This document shows positions 44,841 through 56,921 of a DNA stretch of 64,000 nucleotides, in pieces; the stretch's first letter is position 1; each line of letters begins with the position of its first letter. The stretch comes from Solanum dulcamara (taxonomy: Eukaryota > Streptophyta > Magnoliopsida > Solanales > Solanaceae). The notes under the pieces are model-generated. The model was not told the origin of the DNA and did not search any database. It saw only the letters and a list, made by a program, of their open reading frames with translations. Position numbers and translations under genes: made by a program. The stretch lies in assembly GCF_947179165.1 (NCBI RefSeq), contig NC_077247.1:15329501-15393500 (forward strand), given 5' to 3'.

Positions 44841-46985
44841 TGTCACAACCCGAGCTAGGCCATAGGGGTGACACGATGATCAAAATTCCTAAAACAAACC
44901 CCAAACAATCCTCTTAGCATATCATAAACATACATAAGGTAATGATAAAGTGGAAACTCATAATAAATCCAAGGACATAGCATAGCTAAAATGAATCAAG
45001 ACAAAATAGACTCCATACACATATCCAACATGCCTCTACATGACTAATACAGTCGGGGACTAGGATATGTTCCTAGCTCACTCTCAAAAAAGAAGTAATG
45101 ACGTAGTATGGAATTGTCTTATGGTACCACCATAGTCTGAGAACGACAATAATAGAAAAGATAGACTCAATTTTCCCTAGAAGCATAAGGACTCACCACA
45201 CAATCTTCAATGGATCACCAACTAACCACGGGATTAAGTTGGAGTATCCGTACCTATATTTTGATATAATATAGGCAATGAAGTATGCATTAGTACATTT
45301 GAATGTACTACGTATGTAGGCAATACAAGGCATAATAAAACCTCACTGTACAATGGACCATTTCAAATAGCTTGTTAAAAGAGATAGTAAAATCATAAGT
45401 AAACATTAGAAAAGTCAATGCATAATGGACCATAAGATTATCATATAAAAGTAAAGGATAGGAGTACTTATGTAAAACATCATACGTGACCATACATATG
45501 TGGGATATAAACATAAATGATAATAAGTCCGTTCGAGCTGTAATATGGAATCCCAATGTCTTCTCATACAATGGAAAAAGGGGAATCTTCTAGACAATGT
45601 AGATTCTGCCCTTCTAAACGGGTCATCATGCTATGTGGATCCACTAGCTAGGCCATATTGGCAATAATCCTACAGTAACAATGTATTTAAGGGACTAGAG
45701 ATTGCTACTAAGGACTGACTCCTTTGGTCGAGTCCCCATCTCAAAGTCCTCTCGGTACTAAGTCAACATCACATGGAAGACACATAATTATCATTAAGTT
45801 TAGTTGTCATAAATCATAAGCTTTTTATAAATTATAATTTATAAAATTTGTTCATAAGAATAGCTCATTATCATGTGATTAATGTTAAGTGGGTGTCGGG
45901 CTTCCATCATTACGAATCTCATTTCTTTAAAAATATCATTAGGGTCTTAAGTCACCATTAAGGATCTTAAGTCACCTTTTCATTAAGGTATTAAGTCACC
46001 TTAAAGGATCTTAAGTCACCCTTTCATTAAACTTGCTTGAACTCTTGAAATTCTATGATCATGACTTATACTTGAAAGTAAGGTGAAAACATAGGTTCAT
46101 AATTAATTGACTTAGAAATTATGAAATTATATTGAAGACATGCGTAATCATATAATTTATATCAATTCCATACATAATTCATGAAGATAATAGCAATTGG
46201 AAGTATGATTGAAAATACCCATCATTCATGTCATGAACCCTAAAGAATAACGTAGGGAATTTATAGAAAAACTCTTCGATTCCAGGTAATAATCATCAAT
46301 TCATAATGAAATAGGTTCATAATTATATTTTAAATCATAATTTATGTAATTGAAATTGAGATCATAAAAACCATAAAAATACATACTTGAATTGATTGAA
46401 AAAGATGAGAACTTTTTGGGATCCATTCAGAAAGGTACCCTTGGATGAATGCCCACATACTTTGAATGAGAAACTTGAAGAAATTTTGAGTTTTTAATGG
46501 AGATATTAAGAGAATTGTTTGAATGTAGTAAATGGAGTTTTGATAGCTTTTGTAGACAAAGAAATTTTTGAAATGGATGAATTCTGGAAGAAGGAATGAG
46601 AATAGGGGTTTATTGTAGTTTATAGGGTCTAAAAAGTCCTAAAAAGGTCCAAATTCATTAACTAATAGGTAGGGAAAAGTGTAAAGTGTGCCTACTTAAA
46701 CCTAACTTCAGACAAAAATGGGCTCCCAAGTCCATGATGCGGAGTTATTTCCTGACCATGAACTTTTGAGTGAATGAGAATTTTGGCAAAATTTTAATCT
46801 AGGGAAATTTTGTACTGTGGAAGAGCATATCCGCGATGCGGACCCGTCGCTCACCCAATTAGAAATGCAATTTTTGAAAAAAATTATCTCTCAAAATACT
46901 AGACGTAAAAATCTAGTGAGACCATTTTTGCAATGTTTAATCTTATTATATCATATTCCAACCTTCAAATTCCTGGGATTTTACA
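44841..46985 (-). repeat. LTR-c of G2 composite
   Basis: The plus strand begins TGTCACAACCCGAGCTAGGC and ends CCTGGGATTTTACA, next to TTATCTCTGTCCTTGAAA (decayed polypurine tract). It has a primer site on one side and a 3' pol end on the other, so it links two internal regions. Confidence 0.85.
45290..45311. other. GTAC hairpin in LTR-c
   Basis: TTAGTAC-ATTTGAAT-GTACTAC, six pairs. Confidence 0.7.
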
Positions 46986-47572
46986 TTATCTCTGTCCTTG
47001 AAATATTTGTCCTCAAATGAGGTAGGACTAGCTTGAGTAGAGTTGAGTGTATAGCTACCAACCCAACATGAATTCAGTAATATAATTTAAACATTATTTA
47101 AAAATTGGATTAATAAATATGTATGCATGTAATAATACATAGAGAGGTTGGAACATGAGAGTTTGGAGGATTCAAGCATAAATAGACAAATACCTTAGGT
47201 CAGAATAGAAGGAAAGAGATAAGGACATCATTTCATCATGTTCGCTTCCGCTTCCACCGTAGCACTTTGAACTTCTTGGTTCCTCCATAAGACTTTAACA
47301 GGTACAACTTCCTTGTTTCTCAACCCTTTAACTTGATGGTCAAACGTTTTAACCGACACCTCTTCATAAGTCATATTTCCTTCAATACTCACACTATCCA
47401 AAGGTACAATAGCATTGGAATCACCAACTCATTTCCTCAATATCGATACATAAAATACTATATGAACCAACACAATCAAGGCTAACTTTAATGGAAAATC
47501 ATGTTCATAGGCCCTCCTTACGCCTTAGGATCCTATACCTATATATAGTGTTTTATCCCAAGAGTAGTACTC
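46986..47572 (-). pseudogene. 3' end, chromodomain and integrase C-terminus (copy c)
   Basis: Minus strand from the decayed polypurine tract leads to a chromodomain at about 47185-47390: TYEEVSVKTFDHQVKGLRNK, EVVPVKVLWRNQEVQSATVE, AEANM. Before it lie integrase C-terminal phrases (FPLKLALVHIVF-like and GDSNAIVPLDSVSIEGN). The reading ends at 47572, where the G1-type LTR terminus abuts. Confidence 0.75.
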
Positions 47573-47966
47573 TGTCATGACCCGACCTAGGGTCTAGTTG
47601 TAATATGGTGATCGAAACCCCAAAGGGCTCACACATCATTAAGCATACATAAGCTAAAGTAAAGAGGAACATAACATAAGAAAGAGTCTAAATCGTTAAT
47701 TGTAAAAGGGATGTAAAGTTCACTACATAGACTCTACAACTTATGTCCAACAATGCCTTTACTACTTGAGACGGGCGGGGGCTAAGACATGTCTCTAGCT
47801 CTCCCTCAATCATGAATGAAATAAATAAATTTGAATGAAAACAACTCATAACTAGTCCTCGATGAGGACTCACCAAAACTCCACCGATATGGAAGCTCAA
47901 CTAGACACGTGTAGGAATGTGATCCTCGACCCCTACATTATAAGGCAATGTAGGAAACAATATGCA

Positions 47967-47988
47967 TTAGTACGTTTGAATGTGCTAA
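47967..47988. other. GTAC hairpin in G1-type LTR (minus)
   Basis: TTAGTAC-GTTTGAAT-GTGCTAA, one transition in the stem. Confidence 0.7.
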
Positions 47989-48002
47989 GTATATGGGCAA
48001 AC

Positions 48003-48084
48003 ATGCAAAATAAATCATAGGATGCAATGATTAATTTACGTACATGCAAAATAAATCTTAGGATGCAATGATCAATTGACGTAC
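48003..48084. repeat. 41-bp duplication in G1-type LTR
   Basis: Two copies of ATGCAAAATAAATCATAGGA plus about 21 more bases, starting at 48003 and 48044. Confidence 0.85.
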
Positions 48085-49738
48085 ATTATTAAACAAAATA
48101 GGTAAAGTCATAAAAAATCATAATGATCAAAGAATTTAAAAGTCATATTGAGATCATAAGAAAATAATAAAGAAAGTATACATATATGTGTAATAGAACC
48201 ATAACAGATAATAAGACCATGTACAACAGAAGAAAGGAGAATCTACTTGTCATGGTTGACTCTACCCCGCTAGGCGGGTCTTATACATGTGCTATATTTG
48301 GATCCTCTAGCTTGAACATCAAGTCAAATCCTATGGAATCACGTAGTTATGAGACAAGATACTTTATATGAGGACCCCAAAAATTAATGCCCCACCTCAA
48401 GTCATCATTCGGTGCTAATCAGATCTCACAGAATACATAACATATTAATCATACTTAGAATATATCATAAACTTGTTCATAATCTTCATAATTCATAGAT
48501 TAGCTTATTTTTATGTCATACTTGCAATTTGAGTATAAGTCTTTCAACATCACAATGTCTTACTTGCATAATTTATGCCATTAGATTTTTAGGTCATCAA
48601 TTAAGGATCATAAGTCACGTTTCTTCAAAACATGCATGGAATTCATAAATTAAACATTATATTAATCCATGATCATAACTCCTACATGAATTTCGAGTAA
48701 AACTCATATACATAGTCAATTCAGATGAAAAACCACGAGAATACTTGAAATCACTGAACGTCATAATTATACTTCATGTAAATCATTAATGCAAATAGCT
48801 TCATGCATGAGCATTCATAATTAAACTTGAAATCATGCAATTAATGTATAAACATACTTATAATGATCATTTATAATGACTAAAAACATAATTTAAACAG
48901 CCCAATGTAATTCATAAAGCTAGGGCTATATACCCAATTGAAATTAATAAGATTTTGAATAAAAACCTTGGGACTCCATGGGTGAAAGAAAACCATGGAT
49001 CAATACCCACATACCTTGAATGAATTTGAATTTGAAATTGAGAAAGGAGACTTTTTCTTGAAGAAACCGTAGCCCAAACTTGATGAAGAAGATGTTCTCT
49101 TGAGGAAACCTTGAGAAAGAAGTCTTAAAGTTGTTTGGGAGTTAATGAGGGAAAAGAATAGACCTAGGAGTATTTAAGACAATTACATAACGAATCTAGT
49201 CCCAAAATCGTTCACATACATTAACGAAAATGTAGGGAATAACTAAAATACCCTTCATTAAAACTAGAAACTAGGACTGCCCGGAGGACCCATCACGGTC
49301 GGTGGTCGTCACCAGGGCCCGTGGTGGTGTCCATCGAAGAGAGGATGTGAAAACGGGATACACCACGTCCCGTTAAGGTCACCACGGCCCATGGTGGTGT
49401 TCCATTGTAATTGACATAGAGGAGAAACCATGGGGTTTGCAGATGAAGTTTTTGTAGTTCCTCCATGAGGCCTTCACGTTCCATAGAGGTTAATACGGTT
49501 CATGAACATATTGCATGTCCCGGGATCTATAGGATATTCTGTAGGAGAGATCACCATGGAACTCCGCATGGTTCGTGAAGGAAACACCACCCGTGGTGGT
49601 CAAGCATGGTCCCTGCCTTTGGGAATTTTCTGAGGCCTTAGAGGAGTGGTTACCACAGAGGGTACCATGTCTCGTGGTGCTCACCACAGACCTTGGTCCC
49701 TTGCCTGCAGGACTGAGTTTTAGAACCACTACTTGACA

Positions 49739-49793
49739 CAGCATGTTGGACTCCCTAGGAACACTTCAAAACCTTCTTCTCTGATACCAAGTT
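49739..49793 (-). other. Leader stub and primer binding site next to LTR-d
   Basis: CAGCATGTTGGACTCCC matches the leaders at 42898 and 44790. CTCTGATACCAAGTTT (49779-49793) is the complement of AAACTTGGTATCAGAG, a well preserved tRNA-iMet-type primer site. Confidence 0.85.
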
Positions 49794-51952
49794 TGTCAAG
49801 ACCCAAGCTAGGCCCTACGCATGACACGATGATTAGGATTCCCCAAAAAATCCAAACAAGCCTCTTAGCATATCATAAGCATACATAAGGTAACAATAAA
49901 GTGGAAACTCATAATAAATCTAAGGATATAGCATAGCTAGAATGAATCAAGATAATATAAACTCCATACACATATTAAACATGCCTCTACATGACTAACA
50001 TAAGTGGGGACTAGGACATGATCACCTTCAAATAAGAAGTAATGATGTAGTATGAAATTGTTTCAAGGTACCATCATAGTGAAAGAACGACAATAAAACA
50101 AAAAATAGATTTTGTTTACCCTCGAAGCATGAGGACTCCCCACACAATCTTCAATAGATCACCAACTAGCCACAGGATTAAGATGGACTGTCCGTACCTA
50201 TATTGTGATATAATTTAGACAATGAAGTATGGTTTAGTATGTTTGAATGTACTTAGTATGTAGGCAATGCAATGTAAAATAAAACCTTATTGTTCAATGG
50301 ACCATTTCAAATACCTTGTGAAAGGAAATAACAAAATTATAAGTAAACATGAGAAGATTCAAAGCATAATGGACCATAATATTATGATATAAAAGTAAAG
50401 GATAGGAGTAGTAATGTAAAATATCATCAGGGACCATACATATGTGGAATATAATCATAACCAACAATAAGACCCTGTGAGCTATAACATGGAATCTCGG
50501 TATCTCCCATTTAATGGGAAAAAGGAAATCTACTTGCTAAGGTAGACTCTACCCCGCAAAACGGGTCATTATTCTATGTGGATCCACTGGCTAGGCCATA
50601 TTAACAATAATCCTATGGTGGCAGCATAGTTAAGGGACTAGAGAATGCTACTAAGGACCCTTTTGGTCTATTTCCCACCTCAAAGTCCTCTCAGTGCTAA
50701 TTCAACATCACATCGAATGCATATCATTATCATAAATCATACTTATCATAAATCATAAGCTTTTCATAAATTATAATTCATAAAATCTATTCATAAGAAT
50801 AGCTCATTATCATGTGATTCCTATAAAGTGGGTGTAGGCCCTCCATCATTATGAATCTCCTTTCATTAAAAGTATCATTAGGGTCTTAAGTTACCATTAA
50901 GGATCTTAAGTCAAACTATTAAGGATCTTAAGTCACCTTTTCAGTAAGGTCTTAAGTAACCTTTAAGGATCTTATGGTCACCCTTTTGTTAAACTTTCTT
51001 GAACACTTAAAATTTCATGATCATGAATTATACTTAAAACTGAGGTGAAAACGTAGGTTCATAATTAATTGATTTAGAAATCATGAAATTGAATGGAAAA
51101 CATGCATAATCATATCATTTATATCAACATATATATAATTCATGAAAATAATATCAATTTGTAGTATGATTGAAATTACACATCATTCATGTCATGTACC
51201 CTAAAGGATAATGTAGGGAATTCACAGGAAAACTCTTCAATTCCATGCAATAATCATTAATTCATAATGAAATAGGTTCATAATAATAGTTTAAATCACA
51301 ATTTACGTAATTGAAATTGAGATCATCAAACCCATAAAAATGAATACTTGAATTGACTGAAAAAGATGAGAATTTGTAGGGCTTCATGGGTGAAAGGTAC
51401 CCTTAGATGAATGTCCACATACCTTGAATGAGAAACTAGAAGAAACTTGATGAAATTTTGAGTGTTTGATGGAGATCTTGAGAGAATTGCTTGAATATCT
51501 TCAATGGAGTTTTGAGAGCTTTTGTAGAGAGAGAATTATTTGAAATATATAAATTGTGAAGAATGAATGAGAATAGGGGTTTAGGGTAGTTTATAGAGTC
51601 GATTTAAGTCCTCAAAACATCCACATTCCTTAACTAATAGTTAGAGATAAAGTGTCCATACTTAAAAACTGAATTCAAACAAAAATTGTCACCTAAGTCT
51701 GTGACACAGAGTTATTCCTTGATAAGGCAATTTTGAGCGAATGAAAATTTTAGCCATTTTTTTATCCGGGGAAATTTTGCACTCTGGGGGAGCAGGTTCA
51801 CAATGCGGACCTATCGTGCACCCTACTGAAAATGCAAATTTTTGGAAAAAATTATCTTTCAAAATACTTGATATAAAATCCACTAAAGCTATTTTCGTAA
51901 TATTTAACCTTATTATGTCATATTCCAACCTTCAAATGCCCGGGATATTATA
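49794..51952 (-). repeat. LTR-d of G2 composite (outer 5' LTR)
   Basis: The plus strand begins TGTCAAGACCCAAGCTAGGC and ends CCCGGGATATTATA, then TATAG. No polypurine tract follows, consistent with an outer edge. Contains an expanded CTTAAGTCACC tandem region near 50885-50995. Confidence 0.85.
50234..50255. other. GTAC-type hairpin in LTR-d (decayed)
   Basis: TTAGTAT-GTTTGAAT-GTACTTA, recognisable by loop and context but with two stem changes. Confidence 0.6.
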
Positions 51953-51957
51953 TATAG
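51953..51957. repeat. Target-site duplication TATAG (right)
   Basis: Matches 38774-38778. Confidence 0.75.
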
Positions 51958-51970
51958 TTTGGTTCATGAC
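51958..51970 (+). repeat. G3 LTR, last 13 bases
   Basis: TTTGGTTCATGACA-type end. Joined to 38778 it completes the LTR terminus of G3, about 2.2 kb in total without the insertions. Confidence 0.7.
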
Positions 51971-54900
51971 ACATCCAAAGGGATAAAGCACGGCTAACTC
52001 CGTCCTACAACAATAATATGCATCGAAGGATCAAATGTGTAACCACAAGATAGGGATTTCAGCCCAATTAAAAGGCCTACTCAGGGCGAAACCTTACAAA
52101 TTCCCAAACAACTTCATGGTCCATACACTAGCAAAGGTTACCAAACAAAAGATATACTCACAAGAAGAGGCTATAATAACTAAGGATCAACCAACACCGT
52201 TTCTATGGTAAAAAAACAACGACTTCTATAAGGCATCGAACAACAACCCCAAAGAGATTTAACAAACTAGGCTAAGGCAAAATCAACGAATTCCCAACCG
52301 AAACTAAGGATTTCACAATACTAAACTAGCCCAAAGTTCAGGTGGAAATCAAGAAATAAGGATAAAGAAGAAAACCCTAAACCCGTTACATACAATCCCA
52401 ACTCAATGCTATATATACTAAACATTATCTTATGAAGCACAATCTAAGAGAAAGTAGACCATAGCTTGCCTCAAATCTGATCATGTATGCCCAAAGTCAA
52501 TGAATAAGAAGCTTTACCTTTGTGAATCACCTCCGGCCATCGCCACATTATCATAATCGTAACCTATGCATTACTATGAGAATAATGATACCCATATTGC
52601 CATAAATATTTTGGGCCCAAATTGGGTAAAAATAGGCCCATGGGATACATGTGCAGAATTACTAAACTAACTCCATCAACGAGTTCCAAAATGCTTAAGA
52701 AACTTGTGCCCCAATAATGGACACAATCCAAATCCTAAAACACTACAAATCAGCCCATAACTCAAGAATTTAAGAAACACCATTAATAGGGTTAGATGGA
52801 GGTTTTTGAACAAGATTTTACTAAGTAAAAAGTCCAAAATGCTCCCCCAATAACCCTAACTTGAAACCCCCCAACAAAAATGAACAATTAGCAACTAAAA
52901 TCACCAAAATTGGAGCTTCTAGATCAAGATACCAAGTTATGAATAAAAAAGTTGAAAATTTCGGGCTTTAACAACCCCCAAGTACCTCTAAAGTGGCTTC
53001 TTGGCTGCTTAAGCAGCTATTCAGAATTGGTCAAACACCACTAAAGCGGTCCAGAGGATGCTTAAGCAGATGCACTAGCACCAACATATGCTAAACTTTT
53101 ATTTTGATGATTCAGACTCATTAGGAGTCTTGTGAACACAAACCATATATGAAATTTTATTGTAAAAGACATTACAGACTCAATGAAATCGACGAAACAA
53201 CCCTTGCTGGTCATTTACTAAAATAATTGACTGAAATCAATACTTTAACTATTACAAGGAAAGTAACCGGATGCCCAAAATAAAAAAAAGACCTCGAGGC
53301 CCAAACTAAAGGTCCTACTAGGAAAAATTCAACATTCCAGAGTTAATGGAACTAACAAAATTCTCATGCGATAATTAATTCTCCAAATGTTGGCCAAACG
53401 GAACTCTAGGCCTTTAAACTTTCCAACATCTCCTCTAAAAGCTCAAACTAACACCGAAAGCCTTAGGACCAGAACCAAAGGTCCTTCTAGACAAAACTTG
53501 ATGTTCCATAGCTAATAGAATCATCAGAATGATAGAATCCTCAGAATTGCATTCTGATGATATTTACCTAAAGTTTTGACCAAAGTCAATCGTTCAAACT
53601 CTAAAGGCTACAAAATAGGAAAAGTTCCATAAATATCAATCAAATGACTAAGTGACTAAACTGTCAGCTCCAACAGTCATAAATGACATGGGGTCTCTAC
53701 TGGAATGCTCTACACATTGGAAATAGTAGAAAATGGACGAACTAAACTCGAGGGTCTTTACAACTTCCACTACTAAAAAAGACTTTTCTGCTCGAAAGTC
53801 AAAGAATAGAACAAGCCTAGAGATGCAAAATATGAGGTTATTGGGATCACATACTCCACCAGATGTATGGAAACCCTCTCAAATCAAAAAAGCCAACATA
53901 GAGCTTAGGCTAAGAGAAAATTCTCAAACTTACTCCAAAAGTTCCAAAGATACTCCAAGTCCTTCTTAGGACTCTCGCTCTCGCCCAACTAAACCAAACT
54001 TGATCAAAAATACCAAATTCATCAATCGTACACCAATATCGCATAGAATTTATCAAAAAAAGTGAACACACACAATGACAGATGCAACCCAACGCACAAT
54101 CAAATTACCCACCTTATGCTTCAATTCACACATCTCCTAGCCATTAGCAGCGTGATATCGGTCTCTGGTTATACTACACATCTCCAGTACCATTTGAGTG
54201 ATACCCAAAAAATAAAATTAACATAAACCTCAAAGGAACAACATACTCCACCTGAACATCGAAGAGTGGAAAATGCCAAAAGAAATAACTCAACTAGGGT
54301 ACAATCCCAAAACTCAGTCCCAATGACTCCTAAAACAAACAACTTAAGCCTGAAACTTCTCAAAATGGAACAAGCTACTCCAAGGGACAACTAAGTCCAT
54401 AGGTGAAAACCCATACTAAGACAAACTCCTGTGTCACTCTTCTACCAACGGAACTTCCAAAACACTGGACCAATAAGAAAGTCTATGCCAAAAGCGATAA
54501 AAATTGATTCCATGAGACCACAAATTACCCCACAAGAGCTATTTGAGATAATCACTATAATTCAAGCGGAACTGAGCTGGTAGGTAGAGAATAAGCATAT
54601 CCAACCCATCAAGAGTGACGCAGGTGAAACCGAACCAACACAATGAATATCACAAGCTAAAGTTAATGACCCACACAAACCTCGCATCTTGAAGAAACTA
54701 AAGAGTTATCAATTCCATGAATTACTTTGACTCTATCCTGAAGGTGATCCTTATAAGTAGATTTCAATTCTCCACCGGAGGCTAAAGTTTAGAAACCATA
54801 AATCAATGCCATAACTCATAACTCGAACAAAAAGTTTAACCTCATGAATTATTGACACAGTCACTGGGGGACATAGGAAAAAATCAAGGCTTAACATAAA

Positions 54901-55351
54901 ATCGTCATGAATGAAAGTAGTCCTGATCATAAGGTAGAACAAGCTTATAACTATTTTCAAATAACAATAGTAAGACACCAACAAGTCCATAATTGGCGAA
55001 CATAACCCAAAGTTTGTCGGAAAAATCAATGATCAATATGATGGAAACACATACCCTATAACCACTTCTTTTGAATGAAACATGGTGGAACATACACATA
55101 CTAACCTTTCTCTTTCCCTTATACCGTTAAGGCTTTCCACAAAACAAATTTGTCTAAGTCATCGCCATAGTTAGAACATTTTAAAACAACTCAATTTCCA
55201 ATCACCCAACTCAAATACAACTATTCAATGCTATAACACGAAATAAGCCAAATTTCCAACTTAACCACCAAACCCAAACACCAAGACTACAATAAAGGAA
55301 CGAAACAAATAGGTTAAAAAGAGCAACCCTCAACTTCGTCAACCTAGGAAC
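51971..55351. other. Unclassified old repeat-like sequence, left of Athila insertion
   Basis: No gene seen. Minus-strand phrases around 52900-53080 (GCTTAAGCAGC, AAGCCACTTTAGAGG) and the U5-like text near 52000-52500 resemble a plant LTR. A diverged ~170-bp direct duplication seems present (AAAGGTCCT-CTAGGAAAAA at 53309 and the related block at 53479). The open frames 53733-53969 and 54169-54390 have no recognisable family phrase. The sequence continues at 63436. Confidence 0.4.
55347..55351. repeat. Target-site duplication GGAAC (left)
   Basis: GGAAC here and at 63431-63435 flank TGATAAG...GATATCA. Confidence 0.85.
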
Positions 55352-56822
55352 TGATAAGTGGTGAAATTAACACTTATTTATTTCCTTTTTTTATGACTTT
55401 GTGTCTTACATTTATCAAAAGAGACTACTTATGTGTGCTTTATGCATATTTCAGCTGAAAATCTATAAAAGAAGGATTGATGAGGAAAGAAGCCAAAAAG
55501 GAGATAAAATGAGAACAAAACACACAAAATAAAGTGCCAAACCTTTCGCGTTTATGAGAGAGGATCCATGCCAGCAAGCCTGCATTGCCAGAAAATTGAG
55601 TGCACTTGTGAAAGAGTATTGTTCCACATGAGCCACACCGACAAACCAAAAGTTGCACATGTGACTCTGCATCTGCAGATAAGTTGTAGCTACTACAAAA
55701 GTAAAGAGTCAAAAGATCTTTGCACTTCTAAAGAATAGGGCACCACAACGACTCTACTACTGTAACTCAATGTCGCTACTGCGAGTGATGGGCTACAGTG
55801 AAGCCCAAGGCTATCTTTTCACACTTTTGGAAACTCCAATATGGATAAAAGGCATCTCAACCCTACAGAAAAGTGATTAAGTCCAGTGGAAGTCAAATAT
55901 CAAGTCTAAAAAATGGAAGTTGAAGACCTAATTTGGAGAGGAGAGAGCCTTCATTCAACTTAAAGAGTGAAGATTGTGAGCTTAAATGTGTATATCTTAA
56001 ATCTTTCTTCAACTCTTGGATTTATTTACTTATCTATAGTTGTAGTTCTTCTAATTATCAAATTTGGATATTTTGGTTTTAAATCTAGTTTATGCTTTTG
56101 CAATTTATTGAATGTTATCTTGTTAATGATATAGATCTTTGATTCTCTAACTAATTTCATGATTCAACTGATTTTTAAGGGAGTAATTAAACTAGAGACT
56201 TGACTATGTGTCTCATTCTTGCTTGGAAAAGAAGATTCGTGTTAGGAAAAATTAGTTAGCATGATTTGAGTAGTAGTTGAACTATTGGACTAGATCTCAA
56301 GAGATTCTAAATCTAGGTTTAATTTCCAATCTAATGGATTGAACTATGAATATCATATCCTAGTGTTGCTATATTGGTTGTTTATTTTTGTTATACTTGA
56401 TAGATTCAAAAAAATTAGTTAGATATGATTACTTGTAATCAGGAGATACAAGTACGTGCCCGAGAAACCAATGCAAAGTTGAGTTATCCATAATCATCTT
56501 GATAATATTTGATAATTTCAATGGATCATTTGAACTTGATTTGAACCCACGATCCCAAATCTATTTTCTATCTTTGGGTCGAGAGGAATTTGACTAACCT
56601 TGTTTTAATTTATCATCCTAGTGTAGTATTTGTTCTTTATTGAAAAGCCCTAAAGATTAATCATTTCTTTTTTTGGATTAAATTTGTGGCTTGTAATTCT
56701 TTTTCTTTTCGATCACCCCTACATTATGCTTTGTGAGATTTGACCCCGACGTGATATGTTGGATATTATTTTGCATAAAACCGCCTACTTTCCTAATTCG
56801 CGGAGGTAGTTGAGCGATATAA
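55352..56822 (+). repeat. 5' LTR of the Athila-like element
   Basis: It begins TGATAAGTGGTGAAATTAAC and ends GAGCGATATAA (decayed ...GATATCA). Matches the 3' LTR along its length with substitutions and small indels. Confidence 0.9.
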
Positions 56823-56825
56823 AAA

Positions 56826-56846
56826 ATGGAGACATTGCCCGGGAAC
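56826..56846 (+). other. Primer binding site, tRNA-Asp type
   Basis: TGGAGACATTGCCCGGGAAC resembles the Athila primer site TGGCGCCGTTGCCGGGGA complementary to tRNA-Asp, placed a few bases after the LTR. Confidence 0.8.
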
Positions 56847-56921
56847 AATTTGGTGTATTGAATTTGTTTAAGATTTATAATTTACTAGTTTTGATCCACC
56901 CTGTAAATATTTGTTTGTTGT

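Larger units (their letters stand above)
47573..49738 (-). repeat. G1-type LTR inside the composite (minus), head missing
   Basis: The plus strand begins TGTCATGACCCGACCTAGGG. It follows, inverted, the order of the plus LTRs at 1175 and 7173: GCTAAGACATGTC, hairpin (47967-47988), CCCCGCTAGGCGGGTC, CCATGGGTGAAAG, then a CCATGG/CCGTGG-rich part. It joins the G2 leader phrase CAGCATGTTGGACTCCC near 49739, lacking roughly the first 135 bp of LTR head. Confidence 0.75.
38779..51952 (-). mobile_element. Multi-LTR chromovirus composite G2, 13.2 kb, minus strand
   Basis: Read on the minus strand: LTR-d (49794-51952), primer site, leader, an inserted G1-type LTR, integrase C-terminus/chromodomain, LTR-c (44841-46985), primer site, leader with a MITE, gag, partial LTR-b (42949-43440), primer site, leader, gag, integrase C-terminus/chromodomain, polypurine tract, LTR-a (38779-40838). 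The outer edges carry one matching 5-bp duplication, TATAG, so the whole block behaves as one insertion that was later rearranged. Confidence 0.75.
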
